Source: Flavobacteriaceae bacterium (GTDB lineage Bacteria; Bacteroidota; Bacteroidia; Flavobacteriales; Weeksellaceae). From it: a stretch of DNA of 64,000 bases. Below the pieces are notes generated by a model. It was not told the origin of the DNA. It saw nothing but the letters and a program-made list of their open reading frames with translations, and ran no database searches. Location of the stretch: contig JAUNUH010000002.1 in the NCBI GenBank assembly GCA_030538275.1, positions 62,001 through 126,000 of the forward strand. The letters run 5' to 3'. Shown in pieces: positions 35,331 through 45,441 of this stretch; within the stretch, counting starts at the first letter, position 1, and every line of letters starts with the position of its first letter. The position numbers and the translations under genes were made by a program.

Positions 35331-36263
35331 ATGAAAAAATATATCAGTTTGTGCTGTTTGTTTTTCCTCACATTTTCTATAGCGCAAATTATTTCGTTTG
35401 AGGCAGAAGAAGGCTTCGTGCCAGGCCCGATTCTGGGTCAAGGCCATTGGACCTCCAATGAAACACCTGGGGGCGAATATTTACCAAATCAAATCATCAC
35501 AAATGAAATGGCATCTCATGGTCAGCAGTCGCTTAAGCTCACGTATGAAAGCGATCATCCAGGACAGCCTACACCGATTTTTGGTGCCTACTACCATCCA
35601 CAGCAACCTGTCGAATTAGCAGATGGAACCTCCTTTTCTTATGATATTTTCCTGGATACACTCACGCCCAATTCTTCGGTCTATATTTTCGGCGACGTGA
35701 ATCAAACCGAGCAAATGTATCATTTCTATCTCATGATCGATCAATCTGGAAATGTGGTGGCTATGGCGGTTAACGACGCGGGTCAACCCAATTGGATAGA
35801 TACACAGCTAGATGTTGTGGGCAGACAATGGTACAATATCAGAATAGAATATCAGGCTGGTATTTTGCATTTTTTTGTGGACAACTCACAGGTTCTTACC
35901 GCAATGCCGGTGATAACTTCTCCCATTGATGAATTTCGATTTACGCATGATAATTTTGGTGGATTTGCCTATATCGATAATTTTCAAATCCTTAGCGGAA
36001 ACATGAATTCGGTCGAAAATCAAAACCCTAAATATGACGTCAAAATTTATCCGAATCCTGTGAAGGATTTTCTGCAAATTTCACTTCCAGAAGAATTTAA
36101 ACCTCAAAAAACAAAGATTCGTGTGTACAGCGCAGAAGGAAAAATCTTACAAGAAATGAATTTTGATCAACGTATATCCACAACGCACTGGCCACAAGGC
36201 GTTTACTATTTACAACTCACAGATTCTGCACATGAGGCTACTGTCAAGTTAATGAAAAAATAA
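35331..36263 (+). CDS. T9SS-secreted protein with a lectin/laminin-G-like domain
   Basis: A 310-residue exported protein. Residues 1-18 are a signal peptide (LTFSIAQ). Residues ~20-225 form a beta-sandwich-like region with the pattern FSYDIFLDTL...HFYLMIDQSG...WYNIRIEY and YIDNFQIL, reminiscent of concanavalin A-like/laminin-G folds. Residues ~235-310 are a T9SS type A sorting domain (YDVKIYPNPVKDFLQISL to VKLMKK). This sorting domain is of ordinary sequence and not one of the three related copies near 4.5-10.6 kb. The esterase gene starts 2 bases after its stop, so the two form an operon. Ligand unknown. Confidence 0.82.
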   Translation: MKKYISLCCLFFLTFSIAQIISFEAEEGFVPGPILGQGHWTSNETPGGEYLPNQIITNEMASHGQQSLKLTYESDHPGQPTPIFGAYYHPQQPVELADGTSFSYDIFLDTLTPNSSVYIFGDVNQTEQMYHFYLMIDQSGNVVAMAVNDAGQPNWIDTQLDVVGRQWYNIRIEYQAGILHFFVDNSQVLTAMPVITSPIDEFRFTHDNFGGFAYIDNFQILSGNMNSVENQNPKYDVKIYPNPVKDFLQISLPEEFKPQKTKIRVYSAEGKILQEMNFDQRISTTHWPQGVYYLQLTDSAHEATVKLMKK

Positions 36264-36265
36264 GC

Positions 36266-37096
36266 ATGAAAATCAATTCATATCTGGTTTGGATACTCCT
36301 GGGAATTGCGCTCATCGCCTGGTTTTGGAACAATCCCAATTTTGGCAAAGCCGTCAATTCGCCTTCATATATCGACAAATTCGAAATAAACAGCCACCAT
36401 CTCAACCGAAAAGTCAAAATATGGGTATATCTACCGCCAGATTATCTCAAATCCGAAGGCAAATTACCCGTGCTGTACATGCACGACGGCCAGAATTTGT
36501 TTCATCCCGAATTGTCCTTTGCAGGCGAATGGCAAGTAGATGAATCGCTCGATGAATTATTCCAAGAAAACGGATTTCAACTCGTGGTCATAGGAATCGA
36601 AAACGGCGGGCAAAATCGCATCAACGAACTCACGCCATATCCCAATCCAGACCACGGTGGGGGTGAAGCAGAACGCTATCTTTCGTTTATTTTTGACGAA
36701 CTGATGCCGCAGGCAGAATCCCAATACAATATCAGCCAACACGCCTCACAGCGCGGCATGATGGGCAGTTCCCTCGGTGGGCTTATCAGTTTTTATACTG
36801 CATTTCAACATCCAGATAAATTTTCAAAATTTGGCGTTTATTCGCCTTCATTTTGGTTCAATAACAAAATTTTTGACCTGGCAGAAAACCATAAATTACC
36901 GGCAGAAAACAAAATGCTCTTGATGATGGGAGATGACGAAAAACAAGGTCATTTAAATGTACTAAAAATGGAAAAATTGTTGAAATCAACACAGAATTTT
37001 CATCTCAAAACCGATATCATTCCCGGCGGCCAACACAATGAACAATTTTGGTCACAACACTTCAAGCAAGATGTTTGGTGGTTATTCAATCAATAG
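36266..37096 (+). CDS. Alpha/beta-hydrolase, esterase D / enterochelin-esterase-like
   Basis: A 276-residue esterase. The N-terminus is a single hydrophobic segment (residues ~6-22), which is a signal anchor or signal peptide. The opening beta-sheet of the fold is RKVKIWVYLPPDYLKSEGKL, then PVLYMHDGQNLFHP. The nucleophile elbow is GSSLGG near residue 165 (Ser as nucleophile), the acid is in LMMGDDEKQGH, and the His is in GGQHNEQFW near 258. Its position 2 bases after the T9SS-secreted protein suggests joint use, such as release of acyl groups from a polymer; the substrate is not defined. Confidence 0.88.
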   Translation: MKINSYLVWILLGIALIAWFWNNPNFGKAVNSPSYIDKFEINSHHLNRKVKIWVYLPPDYLKSEGKLPVLYMHDGQNLFHPELSFAGEWQVDESLDELFQENGFQLVVIGIENGGQNRINELTPYPNPDHGGGEAERYLSFIFDELMPQAESQYNISQHASQRGMMGSSLGGLISFYTAFQHPDKFSKFGVYSPSFWFNNKIFDLAENHKLPAENKMLLMMGDDEKQGHLNVLKMEKLLKSTQNFHLKTDIIPGGQHNEQFWSQHFKQDVWWLFNQ

Positions 37097-37110
37097 AATT
37101 TGAATCATTT

Positions 37111-37262
37111 TTTGGGTGGCTATCGCGGCTATTCGCTAAATTGCAATGGCTGTAGCTTTAGAAAAAATCGGCACCCAAGGAGTTCCATTTCATTCCCACT
37201 CTTGTGTGCCGTTTTTTCTTGGCAGCTACATCCATCGCAATACCGCTACTATCCGCGCCACG
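37111..37262. repeat. Imperfect inverted repeat of about 150 bases
   Basis: Plus-strand 37140-37179 (ATTGCAATGGCTGTAGC, then AAAAAATCGGCACCCAAG) is nearly complementary to 37201-37242, which on the minus strand reads TATTGCGATGGATGTAGC, then AAAAAACGGCACACAAG. The outer flanks also pair: GGCTATCGCGGCTATTCGC on the left against GGCGCGGATAGTAGC on the minus strand at the right. The element fills the space between the convergent esterase and DUF6496 genes. It is G+C-richer than neighbouring DNA, so it looks like a folded repeat element. Confidence 0.6.
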
Positions 37263-37289
37263 CGCCGTGTAGAACCCGCAGCAATTCGT

Positions 37290-37604
37290 TTAACTTCTCT
37301 TCACCGCATTTTTGGTCGATGATTGTTGGGATTTAGCCACAGATCTTTTGTTAGAAGCACTCTTGGTAGAATCCTCTTTTTTTGACGAAGACTTTTTACC
37401 CGATTTTTTAGATGAAGGTTTTTGTTGATCTTTAGGCAGTTTAGGTACTTTATAACCTGCTTGTTCCGCCTCAGAAATTCCAATGGCAATGGCCTGTTTG
37501 CGATCTGTAACTAGGTCTCCAGAGCTGCTTTTTAATTTTCCATCCTTGAATTCGCTCATGACTTCACCAATCTTTTCTTGTGCTTTTTTAGAATATTTTG
37601 CCAT
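37290..37604 (-). CDS. DUF6496-type small basic protein
   Basis: A 104-residue protein rich in Lys and Ser. The N-terminal half matches small proteins of the DUF6496 kind: MAKYSKKAQEKIGEVMSEFK, then SGDLVTDRKQAIAIGIS and EAEQAGYKVPK. The second half is a low-complexity Lys/Ser tail (KKSGKKSSSKKEDSTKSAS). Such tails are seen in nucleic-acid-binding proteins, but nothing has been shown for this family. It stands alone between the palindromic element and purC. Confidence 0.75.
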   Translation of the reverse strand: MAKYSKKAQEKIGEVMSEFKDGKLKSSSGDLVTDRKQAIAIGISEAEQAGYKVPKLPKDQQKPSSKKSGKKSSSKKEDSTKSASNKRSVAKSQQSSTKNAVKRS

Positions 37605-37665
37605 GATGATTGATTTTATTCCATCATCACAAAAATCAATCCGCTGCGCTGTTAAAGACTGTTAA

Positions 37666-38385
37666 TCATTTACTTTCAAGAACTTTTTTCAAGCGATTAT
37701 GCACCTCATGATAAGCTTCGGACACTCCGCCCAAATCCCTACGGAATCTGTCTTTATCTAATTTTTCTCCTGTTTCTTTATCCCAAAGACGACAAGTATC
37801 TGGCGAAATTTCATCGGCCAATACCAATTCATTATCAGAGGTAATTCCTAATTCAATCTTGAAATCGGCCAGAATTAATCCCGCTTCATCAAACAATTCA
37901 ATCAACAAATCATTTATAGTAGCAGTGAAATCATACATATCAATTAATTCTTCATACGTAGCCAATCCCAAGAGTACAGCATGATCGTCATTGATCAAAG
38001 GATCACCTAATTCATCTTTTTTATAACAAATATCATAGACGGTGTTTTCACATTTTATGCCTTCTTCCAGTCCAAGTCTTTGTGCCATACTTCCTGCGAC
38101 ATAATTTCTGGTTACAAACTCAATTGGAATTATTTCAACTTTTCGAACCAGCTGTTCACGTTCATTTAATTTTTGAATGAAATGAGTCGGAATGCCTTGT
38201 TTTTCAAGATATTCATAAATCAAAACAGTGATGGCATTGTTCATTTCGCCTTTGTCGGCAAAACTCCCGCGTTTTTGCGCATTAAACGCCGTGGCATCAT
38301 CTTTAAAATAAACCACAACTTCCTCGGGTTGTTCGGTTGCGTAGATAATTTTGGCTTTTCCTTCGTAGAGTTGTTCTTTTTTTAT
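37666..38385 (-). CDS. purC: SAICAR synthase (phosphoribosylaminoimidazole-succinocarboxamide synthase)
   Basis: A 239-residue enzyme ligating aspartate to CAIR with ATP, the seventh step of purine synthesis. Seen: [63 protein letters not shown] and [16 protein letters not shown] near residue 190. Two starts are possible: the ATG at 38400, which adds MQFN-, or the ATG at 38385 ([11 protein letters not shown]). I favour 38385 because it gives the family's normal N-terminus. It lies 26-41 bases downstream of purL in one operon. Confidence 0.95.
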   Translation of the reverse strand: MKKEQLYEGKAKIIYATEQPEEVVVYFKDDATAFNAQKRGSFADKGEMNNAITVLIYEYLEKQGIPTHFIQKLNEREQLVRKVEIIPIEFVTRNYVAGSMAQRLGLEEGIKCENTVYDICYKKDELGDPLINDDHAVLLGLATYEELIDMYDFTATINDLLIELFDEAGLILADFKIELGITSDNELVLADEISPDTCRLWDKETGEKLDKDRFRRDLGGVSEAYHEVHNRLKKVLESK

Positions 38386-38426
38386 CATATTGAATTGCAT
38401 TTTTTTCTATTATTCCATTGGGACAT

Positions 38427-41400
38427 TTATTTGAAATATTCAACGCCATTCTTGAAAATATCCATGAAAACGGCATCCGGAATATTGCACATCAAACCTT
38501 CGCGGAATCTCTCTGCATGTCCCATTCTACCATAAATTCTTCCGGTACGATCCGTTATTCCTTCTATTCCCATCACAGATCCGTTGGGATTGAAAGGCAT
38601 ATCTTGGGCTATATTTCCGTTCAAATCTATATATTGAGTGGCTATTTGTTGGTTTTCTATTAATTCTTGTAAAACCCTTTCATTCGCAAAAAATCTACCT
38701 TCACCATGTGATACGGGAATACGGTAAACTTTATCTTTCATTCCTTTTAACCAAGGTGAATTGTCATTAACTACCTTTACATCAACCATTTGTGATATGT
38801 GTCTTCCGATTCTATTATGGGCTAATGTTGGCGAATTTTCTTCCAAATCACGAATTTCACCGTAAGGGACCAGTCCAGACTTGATCAAGGCTTGGAAGCC
38901 GTTGCAAATTCCCAATATCAATCCACCTCGTGAAATCAAGGAATGAACAGCGTTTTTTATGCTTTCATTTTTCAAAACAGATACAATGAATTTCGCAGAT
39001 CCGTCTGGCTCATCTCCTGCAGAAAAACCTCCGCTCAAAACCAGAATATCTGCTTGGTTGAGGTTGGATACAAAGGTGTTTACAGACTTTTCCAAGAAAT
39101 GATCTGTCAAATTATTGAATATAAATGAATTCACCTTTGCGCCTACTTCTTCAAAAACTTTTTGCGTTTCGTATTCGCAATTTGTACCAGAAAATATAGG
39201 CAATGCCACCACAGGTGTCTCTTTTTGATACTGTGCTTTGGGCATGTTTATATTTGTTGAATCAATAGATTTTACCCTATTTGAACTGATTTCACTTCTT
39301 GCGGCATCCTGAGCTTCCGTACCAAATTGTGTTGGGAATAAGTCTTCGAAAGTATGCATCCAAGCGGCTATTAATTCATCAATATCAAATGATTGTTCAT
39401 TTATTTTTAAAATATCATCAAAAGAAACATTTCCTATTTTTTTGAATTCTTCCAGCTCGGAGGTAGTTTCTAATACCAAACTGCCTATTTGTGGCATGAA
39501 CAAGTCGAATTCTGTATTAATTTCTGCGCCTAACTCATTTCCGAAGCTCATTTTGGCCAAGGCAACTGCCAAACCACCATCTTTTATGATTTGCGCCGAA
39601 ACTACTTTACCTTCTTTTATCAATTTATAAATTTTGGAATAAGCCGATTTCAATTGCTCATAATTTGGCATTCCGTTTTGTTGCGGCTTATGTTCAAAAA
39701 CATAAATATGATGTCCGCTTCTCTTAAATTCTGGAGAAATAATATGAGAAATATGCCCAGCCGCAGCTGCAAAAGAAATTAAAGTAGGAGGCACGTTCAA
39801 TTCCATAAAAGTACCCGACATAGAATCCTTGCCACCAATGGCTGCAATTTCAAAATGCAACTGTGCGTCAAGCGCGCCGAGCAGAGAAGACAATGGTTTT
39901 CCCCATTTTTCGGGATTATTTCCTAATTTTTCATAATATTCTTGAAAACTAAGCCGAATATCACTGTAATTTCCACCTGAAGCTACTATTTTTGAAACAC
40001 TTTCAACCACGGCATATGCACCAGCCAATAAGGTATTTTGCTCTGCCAAATCTGGCCAAAATCCCCAGCTCGCCATCGATACCGTAGCTGAATTTCCATG
40101 AAGCACTGGCAAAGTATGAACGCTGGCCAATGCTGGTGTTAATTGATTCTTTCCGCCCATCGGCATCAATACGGTTGTTTGCCCAACCGAACTGTCAAAT
40201 TTTTCAATCAATCCTTTTTGTGAAGCTACATTCAAGTTTTTAAGGGATGAAATAAAATTATTTTTATTAAACGCTATTTTGTTCCAAGTTTTTGGATGTG
40301 TAAGCGATATACTGGCATTACTTTTTTTGGAACAACCTGCAGTATTCAAAAAATCACGGTCAATATCTACAATTTTTTTTCCTTGATGAAATATCTCTAA
40401 ACGGTGATTATCTGTGACTTCACCCACTTCAACCGCCAGAATATTTTCTTCATTGGCCAATTCTATAAATCGATTCACATTTGTGGCCGCTAAGACCACC
40501 GCCATACGTTCTTGGGATTCTGAAATAGCGAGTTCTGTACCGCTCAATCCATCGTATTTTATGGGTAATACGTCCAAATTTACTTGAACACCATCGGCAA
40601 TTTCACCTATAGCCACTGAAACTCCACCCGCACCGAAATCATTGGATTTTTTAATCAAAGTTGTGGCTTCGGGATTTCTGAATAATCGTTGAATTTTTCT
40701 TTCCTGTACAGCATCACCCTTTTGTACTTCTGCGCTCATGGTTTCAATGGCGTCTATTTGCTGCGTTTTGGACGAGCCTGTAGCACCACCGACACCGTCT
40801 CTACCCGTTTTTCCACCCAAAACAATGATTTTGTCGCCAGCAACAGGTTGTTCTCTTATTACCCAGTCTTTGGGTACAGCTCCCATTACAAATCCTACTT
40901 CCATGCGTTTGGCTTTGTAGCCCTCGTGGTATAGTTCGGATATGTGAGAAGTGGCGAGGCCAATTTGGTTGCCATAAGAAGAATATCCATCGGCAGCTTC
41001 TTTGGTGATTTTTCGTTGAGGTAATTTTCCTTCAAGTGTATTTTCGATGGGTTCCAAAGGATTGGCCGAGCCGGTGAGTCTCATGGCTTGATATACAAAA
41101 GCGCGTCCGCTTAACGGATCCCGAATGGCACCGCCCAGACAAGTTGATGCTCCGCCAAATGGCTCTATTTCTGTGGGATGATTGTGGGTTTCATTTTTGA
41201 AAAGCAAATACCATGGCTCTTTTTTACCGTCGATTTCAGCTTGAATTTCAATGGTGCAAGCATTGATTTCGTCTGATATAACCAAATCATCCAATTTGCC
41301 ATTTTTGTGAAAATATTTGGCAGCAATGGTGGCCAAATCCATGAGCGATATAGGCTTGTGCTCGCGATGTAATTCTTTTCTAATCTCGAGATATCGATTG

Positions 41401-42131
41401 AAAATTGTGTCTAAAGTTTCTTTAAAATCACCATTAAATTCAATGTTTTCTAGTTCGGTAAGAAATGTGGTATGGCGGCAATGATCGCTCCAATAGGTAT
41501 CAAGAACTTTAAGCTCGGTTTGGGTTGGATTTCGGTTTTCTTTTCTGAAATAATCTTGTATAAATTGTAAATCGTCCCACCCAAAAGCAAATCCCCATTC
41601 AGAATAAAAATTTTGTAAATTCTCTGGATTTAAGTCGATAAAGCCCTCTATGACAGGCACATCTTCCGGTACAGGATTTTGCGGAAGCTGCAATTCGTTC
41701 ATATTCTTTTGGCGTGCATCTACCGTGTTGATCAAGAATTTTTGAATTAAACTGATTTGATTTTCTGGTAAATTTTTGAATGCATATAATTTTGCCGTTC
41801 TGATTTTTACAATTTTATTTCCAGTGATGAGCTCTACTGCTTGCTCTGCAGAATCGGCTCGTTGATCAAATTGACCCGGCAAAAATTCAACGGCAAGTGT
41901 GTAATTATATGTAGATAAATCGGGCTGAACTGTATGTAAAATATCCATTACAGGATCTGCAAAAACAGTATTTTTTACGGCTGAAAATTCATCTTCTGAA
42001 AGATTGAAAATGTCATAAACGATAAAAACTTTGGCTTGAATATCATGGTCAATGGATTTGAGTTCAGCGGTTACGGCATGTGATAAATGTTCAAATCCGG
42101 CTCGTTTTTCGATAAAAATCCTGCGATTCAT
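38427..42131 (-). CDS. purL: Phosphoribosylformylglycinamidine synthase, single-chain
   Basis: A 1234-residue FGAM synthase. The N-terminal PurS-like part is followed by the duplicated synthetase domain (KNETHNHPTEIEPFGGASTC near 315 and DGVGGATGSSKT near 445). The C-terminal glutamine amidotransferase domain starts near 975 (PVVALPIFSGTNCEYETQ). Its nucleophile Cys is in GGLILGICNGFQALIK near 1075, with the His-containing SHGEGRF near 1165. This large fused form is known in Proteobacteria and many Bacteroidota, in place of separate PurL, PurQ and PurS. purC follows on the same strand. Confidence 0.97.
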   Translation of the reverse strand: MNRRIFIEKRAGFEHLSHAVTAELKSIDHDIQAKVFIVYDIFNLSEDEFSAVKNTVFADPVMDILHTVQPDLSTYNYTLAVEFLPGQFDQRADSAEQAVELITGNKIVKIRTAKLYAFKNLPENQISLIQKFLINTVDARQKNMNELQLPQNPVPEDVPVIEGFIDLNPENLQNFYSEWGFAFGWDDLQFIQDYFRKENRNPTQTELKVLDTYWSDHCRHTTFLTELENIEFNGDFKETLDTIFNRYLEIRKELHREHKPISLMDLATIAAKYFHKNGKLDDLVISDEINACTIEIQAEIDGKKEPWYLLFKNETHNHPTEIEPFGGASTCLGGAIRDPLSGRAFVYQAMRLTGSANPLEPIENTLEGKLPQRKITKEAADGYSSYGNQIGLATSHISELYHEGYKAKRMEVGFVMGAVPKDWVIREQPVAGDKIIVLGGKTGRDGVGGATGSSKTQQIDAIETMSAEVQKGDAVQERKIQRLFRNPEATTLIKKSNDFGAGGVSVAIGEIADGVQVNLDVLPIKYDGLSGTELAISESQERMAVVLAATNVNRFIELANEENILAVEVGEVTDNHRLEIFHQGKKIVDIDRDFLNTAGCSKKSNASISLTHPKTWNKIAFNKNNFISSLKNLNVASQKGLIEKFDSSVGQTTVLMPMGGKNQLTPALASVHTLPVLHGNSATVSMASWGFWPDLAEQNTLLAGAYAVVESVSKIVASGGNYSDIRLSFQEYYEKLGNNPEKWGKPLSSLLGALDAQLHFEIAAIGGKDSMSGTFMELNVPPTLISFAAAAGHISHIISPEFKRSGHHIYVFEHKPQQNGMPNYEQLKSAYSKIYKLIKEGKVVSAQIIKDGGLAVALAKMSFGNELGAEINTEFDLFMPQIGSLVLETTSELEEFKKIGNVSFDDILKINEQSFDIDELIAAWMHTFEDLFPTQFGTEAQDAARSEISSNRVKSIDSTNINMPKAQYQKETPVVALPIFSGTNCEYETQKVFEEVGAKVNSFIFNNLTDHFLEKSVNTFVSNLNQADILVLSGGFSAGDEPDGSAKFIVSVLKNESIKNAVHSLISRGGLILGICNGFQALIKSGLVPYGEIRDLEENSPTLAHNRIGRHISQMVDVKVVNDNSPWLKGMKDKVYRIPVSHGEGRFFANERVLQELIENQQIATQYIDLNGNIAQDMPFNPNGSVMGIEGITDRTGRIYGRMGHAERFREGLMCNIPDAVFMDIFKNGVEYFK

Positions 42132-42246
42132 AAAGGGAAATTTCTAATAAAAAATAATAAAAATAATGTGTGTAAAGTTAATCGAAATTATGGAGCATGA
42201 CAAGAAATTGCGTCGGTTTAAAAGAATTGAAAATCAAATAAATAAT

Positions 42247-43824
42247 TTATTTGCGCCAGAAAAGAGGTGTGAAAAGTATGAGAATGGTAAATAATTCGAG
42301 TCTGCCAAGAAGCATTAAAAATGAACAAAACCATTTGGCGGCAGTAGTCATTTCCGAAAAATTATCAACTGGGCTGTATTTTCCAAAAGCGGGACCAATA
42401 TTTCCTAATGAAGTAGCTGTCACAGTCATAGAAGATAAGAATTCGGTATAATTGGGGATATGGCTCGCGTCTAAAAGTGTCATGATAATCGAGCCAAATG
42501 CAAAAATAAGCATGTATATCATAAAGAACGCCAATACATTATAGACAATTTTGGGCGGAACTGGGTTATTGTTGAGCCGAACAGGAATGATGGCATTGGG
42601 ATGAAGCAATCGTTTGAATTCGCTGTAACTGTTTTTGATAAGTAAAACGTGTCGAATCACTTTTATTCCGCCAGAGGTTGAGCCAGCCATTCCGCCCGTA
42701 AACATTAATGCAAAAAATATAGAAGTGAGAAAGGGTGTCCAGCGTGTATAATCTGCAGAAACAAATCCAGTGGTGGTAATTACCGAAATTATACTAAAAA
42801 GCGTTTGTCTAAATGATTCTTCGAGTGGGTAAAGCTGGTGATTTTCTGTATTGTTACTGAGACTATTATTAATGATAGTTGAATTTTCTGTGTCGGCAAA
42901 AAAGTGTAGAATGATTGTAGAAGCTAGTGTAAGCACTATTATAAGGCCAGTATAGAACAGGAATTCCTGATTTGTGAATACTTTTTTGAATTTTCGCTTG
43001 ATAAGATAATAATTGAGAACAAAGTTGGTGCCAGCCAAAAACATGAATAAAATAATAATATACTGAATAAGTGGATTGTCATTCCAAAATGAAGTGCTCA
43101 TATTTTTGGTAGAAAATCCGCCTGTTGCCATTGTACTCATTGCATGATTTGTGGCGTCATACCAGTTCATGCCCGCAATCTTGAGTAAAAATGTTTGAAG
43201 AAGCGTAAATATAAAATAGATAATCCATAATCTTTTGGCAGTATCTGTAATTCGAGGGTGTAGCTTGTCGGTTGTTACGCCGGGCGCTTCTGCCACAAAT
43301 AGCTGCATTCCGCCGATTCCCAAAAGCGGTAAAATGGCAATGGTAAGTACGATTATTCCCATTCCACCAATCCAATGTGTGAGACTTCTCCAGAAGAGCA
43401 AACCTTTGGGCATGATTTCGATATCTTGTAAAATGGTGGCTCCCGTAGTGGTAAAGCCTGACATGGTTTCGAAAAAAGCATTGGTAAAATTCATGGCATT
43501 GGCTTGTTGGGCTTGTTCGGATAATTGTGAAATCGTAAACAAATAGGGCAAAGCGCCAAAAATCGCCATACCTATCCAGCCCAATCCTACGACAAGATAT
43601 CCCTCTCTTCGACCTACATTTTTGTCTGCATTTCGCGTTAGCAAATAGATTATTAAACCAAATACTAGCGTAACCAATCCAGACCACAACATGCCTATCC
43701 AAGAAGATTCTTCAAAATACAAACTCACAGGCACACATAGCAGCATGAATGCAGAATTGAGCAGTAATAAAACGCCCAAAAAATTGAAAACTATGGCATA
43801 ATTGATTTTTTTGAACCTTCCCAT
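42247..43824 (-). CDS. trkH: Trk-type K+ uptake membrane subunit
   Basis: A 525-residue potassium channel subunit with eight or more helices and four pore loops. Family motifs can be seen: NAFFETMSGFTTTGATIL near 100, LTHWIGGMGIIVLTIAILPL near 130, MSTMATGGFSTKNMS near 240 and SVITTTGFVSADYTRW near 360. It starts 2 bases after the trkA stop, so the regulatory subunit is made first and both are coupled. In TrkAH, TrkA rings gate the channel in response to nucleotides. Confidence 0.95.
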   Translation of the reverse strand: MGRFKKINYAIVFNFLGVLLLLNSAFMLLCVPVSLYFEESSWIGMLWSGLVTLVFGLIIYLLTRNADKNVGRREGYLVVGLGWIGMAIFGALPYLFTISQLSEQAQQANAMNFTNAFFETMSGFTTTGATILQDIEIMPKGLLFWRSLTHWIGGMGIIVLTIAILPLLGIGGMQLFVAEAPGVTTDKLHPRITDTAKRLWIIYFIFTLLQTFLLKIAGMNWYDATNHAMSTMATGGFSTKNMSTSFWNDNPLIQYIIILFMFLAGTNFVLNYYLIKRKFKKVFTNQEFLFYTGLIIVLTLASTIILHFFADTENSTIINNSLSNNTENHQLYPLEESFRQTLFSIISVITTTGFVSADYTRWTPFLTSIFFALMFTGGMAGSTSGGIKVIRHVLLIKNSYSEFKRLLHPNAIIPVRLNNNPVPPKIVYNVLAFFMIYMLIFAFGSIIMTLLDASHIPNYTEFLSSMTVTATSLGNIGPAFGKYSPVDNFSEMTTAAKWFCSFLMLLGRLELFTILILFTPLFWRK

Positions 43825-43826
43825 TT

Positions 43827-45191
43827 CTATCTGATTTCAAAATACTCCTCGACACGGTCGATGCTGTCGGGTTGGGAAAATACGACAACGCGATCATATG
43901 GATGAATCACAAAATCCTTGGACGGAATATAACCCTTTCCTTCTCGAATGACACCACCTACAATTGCATTTTTTGGAAATTTAAGATCGCTGATTTTCAT
44001 ATACGCAATTTTGGAGTTTTCATCAACTCTGAACTCAAGCACCTCTGCTTGCAAGTCATATAAATTGGTAACATCCAGTACTTTACCTTTTCGGATATGT
44101 TTAAAAATAGCATTGGCAGCCATCAACTTTTTATTGATAAATCCATCTATGCCAATTTCTTGACTCAAATGAATATAATCGGTATTTTCTACCAATGCAA
44201 TGGTTTTTTTTACCCCTTTGGTTTTGGCTAGAAGACATGCCATAATATTAGTTTCAGATCTCCCCGTAATGGCTACAAAGGCATCCGTTTCGGCAATTCC
44301 TTCTTCTTCGAGTAAATCTCCATCTCGGCCGTCTCCATGAATAATTAAAATATCGTGAAAAGTGTCTGCCAAATCGTATGCACGATCTTTTTCGCGTTCG
44401 ATTATTTTGACATTATGTTTGGCGTCTTTCAAGAGCCTAGCGGTTTTGGTAGCTATTCTACCTCCACCCATAATCATTACTTCTGAAAGGTTTTGATGCG
44501 ATTTTCCAGAAATTTTATAAATCATTTCTTTAGCCGATTCCAATGCAATAAAATAGACATGGTCATCTAGGCGATATTGGGTACTGCCACGAGGGATGAT
44601 GTGCTCATAATTATACGCATTGGAGCGAATGATAAAAATAGGAATAAAAGAAATTTTGTCTCCAAACATTTCCGACACTTCTTTTACCGTTTTATTCAAT
44701 ATATGCGCTTTTTTATCGAGTATTATGCCAAAAAGATTCAACGCTCCATTGTCAAAAGAATGGGCTTCATTGAAGACAGATTCCTCAATGAGATTAAAAA
44801 TTTCTCGAGCTGCAAGCTCTTCAGGAGAAATCATCATATCTATTCCAGCCCGTTGCAAAGCAAGTATATTCTGCCGTTCGAGATATTCTGGATTTGTAAC
44901 TCTTGCAATCACTTTTTTACAACCCGATTTTTTGGCAATCAGGCAAGACATAAGATTTGTGTTTTGCAATTCTGTAACGGCAATCAATATATCGGTTTCG
45001 TTGATGCCAATTTCTTGCATGGTTTTGAAGGAAGCACAATCACCCCGATGTGTAAGCACATCAATTTGTGACTCGATTTGAGCCAGTTTTTCCTTGTTCA
45101 GGTCCACAACAATAATGTTCAAAGCCTCGTTGGATAGCAGTTTAGCCAGGTGAAAACCCACCTCTCCAGCACCTGCGATTACAATCTTCAT
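43827..45191 (-). CDS. trkA: Trk K+ transport NAD-binding regulatory subunit
   Basis: A 454-residue peripheral protein with two RCK modules. Each has a Rossmann NAD(H)-binding domain (MKIVIAGAGEVGFHLAKLL at the start; EVMIMGGGRIATKTARLLK near 230) followed by a TrkA_C domain (LVENTDYIHLSQEIGIDGF between). It associates with TrkH on the cytoplasmic side and controls conductance by binding nucleotides. The first gene of trkA-trkH. Confidence 0.95.
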   Translation of the reverse strand: MKIVIAGAGEVGFHLAKLLSNEALNIIVVDLNKEKLAQIESQIDVLTHRGDCASFKTMQEIGINETDILIAVTELQNTNLMSCLIAKKSGCKKVIARVTNPEYLERQNILALQRAGIDMMISPEELAAREIFNLIEESVFNEAHSFDNGALNLFGIILDKKAHILNKTVKEVSEMFGDKISFIPIFIIRSNAYNYEHIIPRGSTQYRLDDHVYFIALESAKEMIYKISGKSHQNLSEVMIMGGGRIATKTARLLKDAKHNVKIIEREKDRAYDLADTFHDILIIHGDGRDGDLLEEEGIAETDAFVAITGRSETNIMACLLAKTKGVKKTIALVENTDYIHLSQEIGIDGFINKKLMAANAIFKHIRKGKVLDVTNLYDLQAEVLEFRVDENSKIAYMKISDLKFPKNAIVGGVIREGKGYIPSKDFVIHPYDRVVVFSQPDSIDRVEEYFEIR

Positions 45192-45415
45192 AAAAAGTGA
45201 GAAATTTGATGCAAGTTATGAATTATTTAAGTGTAATTAGAAAAATCAACAAATGCTTATTTTTAATCTTATTTCCCAGGTTAAAATTTCTCTTTTCTGT
45301 GGTCAGTGCATTTTAATTTTAAATAAATTCAACAAAATCAGCGACTCATTCTACAGCTACAAATCTTCTTGAATCATTTCATCATCATTCAGAAAAATCT
45401 CATTTTCAAATTTCT

Positions 45416-45423
45416 TATTTTTG
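45416..45423 (+). promoter_or_regulatory. -7 box upstream of argS
   Basis: TATTTTTG matches TAnnTTTG and ends 18 bases before the chosen argS start. It overlaps the more upstream in-frame ATG, which argues against that start. Confidence 0.45.
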
Positions 45424-45441
45424 CCTTTAAAATTTAAATAT

